A DNA stretch of 10,505 nt, taken from contig MHKK01000011.1 of the NCBI GenBank assembly GCA_001818365.1, forward strand, positions 1 through 10,505. Reading direction: 5' to 3'. This stretch comes from Candidatus Komeilibacteria bacterium RIFCSPHIGHO2_01_FULL_52_14. GTDB lineage: Bacteria; Patescibacteriota; Patescibacteriia; UBA1558; 2-01-FULL-52-15. The notes below the pieces were generated by a model that saw only the letters and a program-made list of their open reading frames with translations, was not told where the DNA came from and did not search any database. Shown here one piece after another: positions 5,984-10,505 of the stretch. Positions within the stretch are counted from its first letter, which is position 1; each line of letters starts with the position of its first letter. The translations under genes were made by a program, and so were the position numbers.

Positions 5984-7282
5984 ATGTTCTGGCCAGAGAC
6001 CACCGTAGACCGCCTCCGTTCCGTCGTACTCGCGGGCTTTCCCGAACGGATCGACGGACCGCGTACCGTCGGCACCGAGGAGGAACTCCTTCTCGTCAAT
6101 TCCGACGGAACCATGGGGAGCACCGAAGTGTTTTTCCGGTTCTTCGCCGATGAGCCGGGATGGACCCCTGTCCACAAGGACGGGATTCTGGAGGGTTTCA
6201 AGCATCCCGATCTCGGCTATCTTACAACCGATGCTGGTCTTGGAACCCTGGAACTCGATCTTGCACCGTCGCACAACCTCCACGTGCTCGCACTGCGGCA
6301 GGCCGCTTTCATCAAGCTCGTCGTCCGGGTTGCGAAGCAAGCCGGCTTCCTGATCTACGGCAGTGGCATCAATCCGGTCACGGAGCCCCACGAAACGCTC
6401 TGGCAACGCAAAGTCCGCTACCGGATTATCATTGACCGGTTCTCGCCGAACGTCCACATGGCGCCGATCACCGCATCAACGCAGGTGCACGTCGCCATTA
6501 CCCGCGACGAGATCATCCCGGTCACCACGATCATGAATGCCATGACCGGACCGCTCATCGCGCTGATGCAGAACTCCCCTATCTGGAAAGGGAAAGAGGA
6601 CGAGCACGGCAGAAGCGCGGTCCGCGAAGAGCTCTGGGACGAAATCTGCGACCCCAATCGCGTCACGCTACCTCCGCGGCGATTTGCGTCGGTGGACGAC
6701 TACCTCTTTGCCATGCTGTCATGCGAGACGTTCATGCTTCCCGATCCGCATCATCCGGAGCGCTTCATCAGATGCGATGTGCCGCTCGGAGAAGTCCTCG
6801 GAGCAAACCACGCGCCACAGAACTACCTCAAGCGCATCATCGCCATACATGAAGGCACCGTGTGGTGGGATTCTCGTCCGCGCTGCGTCTTCGGCACCGA
6901 GGAAGTCCGGATGTGCTGCCAGCAGCCACAACAGGTCGGTATCGGCGTAGCCGTCCTTATCGCGGGCGTCATCACCGCGTGGCGCGGTCTCGCAACGACC
7001 GTGGACGCTTTCCCGTGGGAATTCTGGAAACGGATGCGTAAAGTAGGCATCAGGGAAGGCCTCAACGGCAGAGTCGACGGCATTCTCGTCGGTGACATCG
7101 CCAAAGCGCTGGTTGCGACCGCCTACACCGGACTCTACCAGCGCGACCTCAACGAGGCACCGTTGCTCAAGGAGATGTCGCACCGCCTTACCGGGGGCAA
7201 ACCCGTCCCTGCAGAAACGGCGCGCAGCATCTTCCGCAAAGAAGGAGTTCCGGGCCTTGTCCAGGCCTTTGCTTACTGCTAG
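5984..7282 (+). CDS. GCS2-family carboxylate-amine ligase (glutamate--cysteine ligase-like)
   Basis: Protein of 432 residues, full length for the bacterial/plant-type GCS2 family, whose members join glutamate through its gamma-carboxyl to an amine (cysteine in glutathione synthesis) using ATP. The N-terminal substrate/ATP strand is VGTEEELLLV (29-38). Then come LGTLELDLAPS (86-96), TASTQVHVAI (163-172), NSPIWKGK with SAVREELWDE (197-220), and a C-terminal RCVFGTEEVRMCCQQP (300-315). No signal peptide or membrane segment is present. Start: ATG with a good Shine-Dalgarno site. The gene sits between a hairpin upstream and a strong terminator downstream, so it looks monocistronic. Two sampled 60-base stretches are 62% G+C (6241-6300, 6661-6720) against 53% in asnS and VanW samples, which hints at transfer. 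The true amine partner is unknown; no glutathione synthetase is nearby. Confidence 0.87.
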   Translation: MFWPETTVDRLRSVVLAGFPERIDGPRTVGTEEELLLVNSDGTMGSTEVFFRFFADEPGWTPVHKDGILEGFKHPDLGYLTTDAGLGTLELDLAPSHNLHVLALRQAAFIKLVVRVAKQAGFLIYGSGINPVTEPHETLWQRKVRYRIIIDRFSPNVHMAPITASTQVHVAITRDEIIPVTTIMNAMTGPLIALMQNSPIWKGKEDEHGRSAVREELWDEICDPNRVTLPPRRFASVDDYLFAMLSCETFMLPDPHHPERFIRCDVPLGEVLGANHAPQNYLKRIIAIHEGTVWWDSRPRCVFGTEEVRMCCQQPQQVGIGVAVLIAGVITAWRGLATTVDAFPWEFWKRMRKVGIREGLNGRVDGILVGDIAKALVATAYTGLYQRDLNEAPLLKEMSHRLTGGKPVPAETARSIFRKEGVPGLVQAFAYC

Positions 7283-7294
7283 TCCCTGTCAGTC

Positions 7295-7345
7295 GCCGCA
7301 GGTTCTCCGACGCTACGTCGGAGAACCTGCGGCACTTTTCTTTTT
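7295..7345 (+). terminator. Strong intrinsic terminator after the GCS2-family gene
   Basis: A perfect 18-bp stem (7295-7312 with 7316-7333, arm GCCGCAGGTTCTCCGACG) with a CTA loop is followed at once by a U-rich tract (ACTTTTCTTTTT, 7334-7345). It lies 12 bases after the GCS2 stop. No T-run follows on the other strand, so it acts on plus-strand transcripts. Confidence 0.92.
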
Positions 7346-7364
7346 CCCCTATTTCGCTTACAAT
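7336..7364 (+). promoter_or_regulatory. Predicted promoter of the amidotransferase gene, near-leaderless
   Basis: TACAAT (7359-7364) ends 8 bases before the ATG at 7373, giving a leader of about 2 bases. The best-placed -35 (TTTTCT, 7336-7341, 17-base spacer) is weak and coincides with the U-tract of the terminator. The strong terminator just upstream means this gene needs its own promoter. Confidence 0.5.
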
Positions 7365-7372
7365 TCATAACT

Positions 7373-8089
7373 ATGAAAAAACTTGTGGTTGCCCAGTTCC
7401 GAACCGGCGTGCTTGAGCAAAACGAGCAGGCCGCTTTTCGATCGTCCCTGGGTCTACCCGATGACACACTGCAGTTTATAAATATTCTTACGACAGCCGA
7501 CGAGTATCCCGAACCCGCAACGCTGGCAGGCATCATTGTTGCGGGAAGCGGTGACAACAGTTTAACGAATGATCACGCCTGGTTCGACCCGTTCTCCTCA
7601 TATATCCGCGAGGTGCTTGAGCGCGATATACCGTACCTGGGCATCTGCTTCGGCCACCAGCTGCTTGCAAAAATTATCGGCGCGCGTGTCGTGCGCGATC
7701 CTGCGCAGCGCGAACTCGGCACGGTCTCAATAACGCTCACGCCGTCCGGGGTGCGCGATCCTTTGTTTACCGGCGTCAATCCGACGTTTTACACCATTGC
7801 CGGCCATAACGACAGCGTCGTCGATCTCCCGCAGAATACCGTCGCGCTGGCAACGAATGAAACCTGTTCAATGCAGGCTTTCAGGATGTCTGACCAATCA
7901 ACTGTTTACGGCGTGCAATTTCACCCGGAACTGACCGAACGCGACTACCGGGAACGGCTCCTCCAATACCGAACTCATTACGAAGACCATGGTTCCGATT
8001 TTGACGAGCTGCTCGCGCGGGGAAGAATGCCGACGAATGATGATCGGGTTCTCAAAAATTTCTTACAACTGGCGTACGGAAAGTTCTAA
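7373..8089 (+). CDS. Stand-alone class I glutamine amidotransferase-like protein
   Basis: A 238-residue GATase class I domain with no fused synthetase. The catalytic triad is complete: the nucleophile elbow GICFGHQLL with Cys92, and GVQFHPE with His184 and Glu186. VAGSGDNSL (56-64) fills the place of the oxyanion-hole loop that reads GGPxS in GMP synthase. The residues after GHQLLAKIIGARVV follow the stand-alone GuaA-like amidotransferases rather than PyrG or HisH. Such proteins release ammonia from glutamine or hydrolyse gamma-glutamyl bonds, as PuuD does. The partner here is unknown. The GCS2-family neighbour makes a gamma-glutamyl substrate conceivable. The ATG at 7373 follows a -10 by 8 bases. 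Its stop overlaps the stop of the converging membrane-protein gene. Confidence 0.9.
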   Translation: MKKLVVAQFRTGVLEQNEQAAFRSSLGLPDDTLQFINILTTADEYPEPATLAGIIVAGSGDNSLTNDHAWFDPFSSYIREVLERDIPYLGICFGHQLLAKIIGARVVRDPAQRELGTVSITLTPSGVRDPLFTGVNPTFYTIAGHNDSVVDLPQNTVALATNETCSMQAFRMSDQSTVYGVQFHPELTERDYRERLLQYRTHYEDHGSDFDELLARGRMPTNDDRVLKNFLQLAYGKF

Positions 8090-8102
8090 CGGACGGAAAG
8101 TT
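8076..8102. repeat. 10-bp direct repeat across the convergent stop codons
   Basis: ACGGAAAGTT occurs at 8076-8085 and again at 8093-8102, a 17-base period. It extends to 12 of 13 matches if the preceding bases are included. The overlapping stops (8086-8089) lie between the copies. Confidence 0.6.
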
Positions 8103-8583
8103 GCTCAGGCAGTACCGTATTCCGGGCAGAGAGCCAGGCAACGATGCTGACAATAAGCGAGGCAAGAAAAAGCATCGCGCCGATGAAACACGGCGTGAAG
8201 AACGGATTCGTCATGAGCAGCCCCGAACAGCCGACGGTCGGTTTGCCGCTGTTCGCAAGAAATTTCATATATCCGTAACCAAAATTGCCGAACGCGAAAA
8301 TCGTTCCGGCAGCAAGGAATAGCATGAGATTGCGTATGCCGGAAGCAGAGTACACCCGCCGCTTCAGAAGCCGCAGCGTCCAGATAAGCGCTATCAGAAA
8401 CGCCCACGCCCCGTAGAAACACGGCGTTGTAACCGGATTCGGCACGATGCAATCCTGCACCTTGAATACGGTTCCCTCGAATCCGTAGAAACGAACGAAA
8501 TCGACGACGACGGTGTACCAGGCGAATGCAGTACCGGCGACAAGGACCGCTGTTTGTATTTTCAGAACCAGAGGTGTGCGCAT
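8086..8583 (-). CDS. Four-helix membrane protein with internal duplication and paired cysteines
   Basis: Protein of 165 residues with predicted helices at ~6-27, 53-72, 85-107 and 130-152. The two halves are alike: each is helix, extracytoplasmic loop, helix. The loops carry DCIVPNPVTTPCFYGA (44-59) and GCSGLLMTNPFFTPCFIGA (118-136), sharing a leading Cys, NP, and TPCFxGA. This puts C45/C55 and C119/C132 on the same face. The basic RLLKRR after helix 2 places both loops outside under the positive-inside rule. Two cysteine pairs at a membrane surface recall the disulfide chemistry of DsbB and VKOR, but I see no CxxC motif and cannot assign it to either family. The ATG is 18 bases after the ABC permease stop, so it is probably the last gene of that operon. 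It overlaps the amidotransferase tail by 4 bases. Confidence 0.8.
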   Translation of the reverse strand: MRTPLVLKIQTAVLVAGTAFAWYTVVVDFVRFYGFEGTVFKVQDCIVPNPVTTPCFYGAWAFLIALIWTLRLLKRRVYSASGIRNLMLFLAAGTIFAFGNFGYGYMKFLANSGKPTVGCSGLLMTNPFFTPCFIGAMLFLASLIVSIVAWLSARNTVLPEQLSVR

Positions 8584-8601
8584 AAGAATTATGTAAATGA
8601 A

Positions 8602-9840
8602 TTATTCGTATTGCAAAGCTGCGATCGGATCCTTAAGCGCCGCTTTCCGCGCTGGATAGAGACCGAACGCAAGACCGACAAATGCCGCAACGCTTAAGCC
8701 CAGGATTGCCGCGGAGACCGGAAACACGAAGTCCCACGCCACGCCCAACGATTGTCGCAGGACGATGGCGGCGACAAACGATATCGACGCACCGAGTATG
8801 ATGCCGATGGCTCCTCCCATTGCGGTCAGGAGCACCGATTCGAGCAGAAACTGGAGCATGATGTTCTGCTCCGTCGCACCGATCGCTTTTCGCAACCCGA
8901 TCTCGCGCGTCCGTTCCGTGACCGATACCAGCATGATGTTCATAATGCCGATACCGCCAACGATGAGCGAGATCGCCGCAATCGACGCAAGCAATACCGT
9001 GAGGACCGTTGTGATGGTGCTGATACGCAGTACCAGATCGGCCTGCGTCTGTATGTTAAAATCGTCTTTTGTCGGATCGGTGATGTTATGATCGGCGCGC
9101 AACGTTGCGGTGATGTCGGCAACCGTCGCCGGTACGAGTTCTTCCGACTCTGCTTCGACGATAAAGCGATGAAAATACTTGATACCAAAGATATATTGCT
9201 GCGCGGTCGTGTACGGCACCAGGACCATCTCATCAAAGTTAAAAAACGAAACCTGCCCGATCTTTGGGATGGTACCGACGATGCGGAGAGAACGATCCTT
9301 TATTCTGATTTTTTGCCCGACTGCATCGGACGAACCGAAAAGCTCTTCCTTGACCTTTGAACCGATAACGGCGACGTCGGCTCTTCCGCGTACATCGTCA
9401 TCGCTGAACATCTGCCCTTCGTCGATGGTGACGTCGAACATGTCAACGATCCGCGGCGTTCCACCGATGATCGTCACGTGATACGTATCGGCATCATGCT
9501 GCGCCGATTCGCTGCCAAACACGATCGGCATTATCTGCTTGACATAGGGAGCGTTCTCTTTTCTCCGTAACGCCTCCAGGTCTCTCTCTTTGAGCGAATC
9601 GCTGAAGAGCTGCGCAAAATCGGAGGGGCCTGACGGCGGACGACCGGGAAGAACCGCGATGGTTTTGGATCCCAACCCCTGCACCTGACTCAAAATAAGA
9701 CTCTGCGCTCCCTGGCCGACGGACATGATAACGATAATAGCCGTGATGCCGATGACGATTCCCAGGATCGTTAATGCAGACCGTGACTTATTGGCCCCGA
9801 GCGCCCGTATCGCGATTCTATATGCCTGAGTGAGCTGCAT
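8602..9840 (-). CDS. MacB-like ABC transporter permease (MacB_PCD + FtsX)
   Basis: A 412-residue inner-membrane permease of the type VII (MacB/LolCDE) ABC family. Helix 1 is at ~20-41 (SALTILGIVIGITAIIVIMS). It is followed by an extracytoplasmic MacB_PCD domain (~42-270) with VAVIGSKVKEELFG and VGQKIRI. An FtsX domain follows with helices at ~276-302, 332-362 and 373-396. The coupling segment SVTERTREIGLRKAIGA (306-322) and the terminal GLYPARKAALKDPIAALQYE are diagnostic. Family members move substrates out of the membrane or periplasm by mechanotransmission (macrolides, peptides, lipoproteins). The substrate here is unknown, and no membrane-fusion (MacA) gene is visible. The ATG at 9840 is 2 bases after the ATPase stop, so the two are surely co-expressed. 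Confidence 0.95.
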   Translation of the reverse strand: MQLTQAYRIAIRALGANKSRSALTILGIVIGITAIIVIMSVGQGAQSLILSQVQGLGSKTIAVLPGRPPSGPSDFAQLFSDSLKERDLEALRRKENAPYVKQIMPIVFGSESAQHDADTYHVTIIGGTPRIVDMFDVTIDEGQMFSDDDVRGRADVAVIGSKVKEELFGSSDAVGQKIRIKDRSLRIVGTIPKIGQVSFFNFDEMVLVPYTTAQQYIFGIKYFHRFIVEAESEELVPATVADITATLRADHNITDPTKDDFNIQTQADLVLRISTITTVLTVLLASIAAISLIVGGIGIMNIMLVSVTERTREIGLRKAIGATEQNIMLQFLLESVLLTAMGGAIGIILGASISFVAAIVLRQSLGVAWDFVFPVSAAILGLSVAAFVGLAFGLYPARKAALKDPIAALQYE

Positions 9841-9842
9841 AC

Positions 9843-10505
9843 CTATTTACGAATATGATCATAAAGTTTGCGGCGACGCGTAACGCGTTCATCGTGTGCA
9901 ATACGCCCGTCGAAGATACGGATGATGCGTCCCGCATGTTCCGCAGTATCCGTCTCGTGCGTTATCAGCACCACCGTATGTCCTTCATCCTGGTTCAGTC
10001 GCTGAATAATATCCATCACGGCCGTCCCGGATTGCGAGTCGAGATTCCCCGTCGGCTCATCGGCAAAAATCACAGCCGGATTATTGACCAACGCGCGCGC
10101 GATCGCCACGCGTTGTTTTTCTCCGCCCGACAGCTGCGAGGGTTCAAACTCGAGACGATGCGACAAACCGACGTCATTGAGCGCGCGCTTGGCCAGGGCA
10201 TCGTGTTTGTGACGCGGTACGGTCGAATAGATGAGCGGAAGTTTTACGTTTTCCAGAACGCTCGTTCTCGGAAGCAGATTGAACGCCTGAAAAACAAAAC
10301 CCATCTTCTGATTGCGAACATGGGCCACTTCTTTCGATGAATAATCGCGAGCCGATTTACCGTCGAAGAGATATTCGCCGGATGTCGCGTGATCCAAAAA
10401 ACCCAGGATATGGAGCAGGGTCGATTTGCCGGAGCCGGACGGTCCCATGATGGCGACGAACTCTCCCTTTTCGACGGAGAAGTTCAGTCCGTGCAATACC
10501 GGCGT
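9843..10505 (-). CDS. MacB/LolD-type ABC transporter ATPase (cut by right window edge)
   Basis: ATP-binding subunit partnering the permease. All nucleotide-binding motifs are present: Walker A GPSGSGKST, Q-loop VFQAFNLLPRTSVLENV, signature LSGGEKQRVAIARAL, Walker B VIFADEPTGNLD, and H-loop VLITHE. The visible 220 residues begin TPVLHGLNFSVEKGEFVAIM. Family members normally have about 15-20 more residues in front, so the gene start lies beyond the window. The TTG at 10494-10496 is an internal Leu codon, not a start. The C-terminus (RRRKLYDHIRK) is basic. The gene precedes the permease by 2 bases on the same strand. Confidence 0.95.
   Translation of the reverse strand, partial: TPVLHGLNFSVEKGEFVAIMGPSGSGKSTLLHILGFLDHATSGEYLFDGKSARDYSSKEVAHVRNQKMGFVFQAFNLLPRTSVLENVKLPLIYSTVPRHKHDALAKRALNDVGLSHRLEFEPSQLSGGEKQRVAIARALVNNPAVIFADEPTGNLDSQSGTAVMDIIQRLNQDEGHTVVLITHETDTAEHAGRIIRIFDGRIAHDERVTRRRKLYDHIRK

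Noticed and set aside
5837..6457. 206-codon minus-strand open frame
   Set aside because: It is the antisense of the first third of the GCS2-family gene, whose conserved motifs lie on the plus strand.
6719..7183. 154-codon minus-strand open frame
   Set aside because: It is antisense to the C-terminal half of the GCS2-family protein and has no family features.
7295..7333. 18-bp perfect inverted repeat considered as a small mobile element (MITE)
   Set aside because: It is one hairpin with a 3-base loop followed by a U-tract directly after a stop codon. There are no target duplications and no second copy.
10494..10496. TTG as the start of the ABC ATPase
   Set aside because: The frame is open to the window edge and the preceding residues (TPV) match the family, so this codon is internal.
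1..10505. CRISPR array, tRNA, rRNA or insertion sequence
   Set aside because: No regularly spaced repeats, tRNA-like cloverleaf, rRNA core sequence or transposase frame was seen on reading both strands.

Overview
The window looks like a piece of a Patescibacteria (Candidate Phyla Radiation) genome. The evidence is the mix of families: a short T4SS-pilin-like membrane protein between tRNA synthetase genes, a VanW protein, a RecB/Cas4-like nuclease with paired CxxC motifs, a small LiaF-type membrane protein, and a MacB-type ABC pair. Genes are packed tightly, Shine-Dalgarno sequences are almost absent, and several start codons sit only 7-9 bases after a -10 hexamer, which implies leaderless mRNAs. 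TGA works as a stop (it ends the CoA-binding gene) and no gene needs it recoded, which argues against the Gracilibacteria/Absconditabacteria code. The lineage call is an inference from content, not from a marker phylogeny.

Layout. (1) 1-2618, minus strand: a probable operon read from a promoter at 2591-2618 through a 73-aa membrane protein with a His/Cys-rich tail, asnS, a pilin-like protein, and aspS, which is cut by the left edge. Gaps are 15-23 bases. (2) 2632-3018, minus: a stand-alone CoA-binding protein whose upstream region is shared with the divergent VanW gene. (3) 3131-4942, plus: an anchored VanW cell-envelope protein. It meets a minus-strand PD-(D/E)XK nuclease (4948-5685) tail to tail with 5 bases between the stops. 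(4) 5686-5983: about 300 bases without a large gene but full of signals. It holds two back-to-back promoters, a candidate leaderless 29-codon ORF, an 11-bp hairpin, a pair of CAGGGAG repeats around a complementary CTCCC, and the window's only convincing Shine-Dalgarno sequence. (5) 5984-7282, plus: a GCS2-family (glutamate-cysteine ligase-like) enzyme closed by an 18-bp terminator, then a class I glutamine amidotransferase-like protein (7373-8089) with its own near-leaderless promoter. (6) 8086-10505, minus: a MacB-like ATPase (cut by the right edge), its permease, and a four-helix membrane protein built of two repeats, each with a pair of extracytoplasmic cysteines. Its stop overlaps the amidotransferase stop.

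How the genes may work together: the first operon combines translation (Asp and Asn charging) with envelope proteins. VanW, the pilin-like protein and the ABC exporter also point to the cell surface. The GCS2 enzyme and the amidotransferase could act on gamma-glutamyl compounds one after the other, but a strong terminator separates them. The least explained parts are the 5' leader of the GCS2 gene and the duplicated cysteine membrane protein. No mobile element, CRISPR array, tRNA or rRNA gene was seen.
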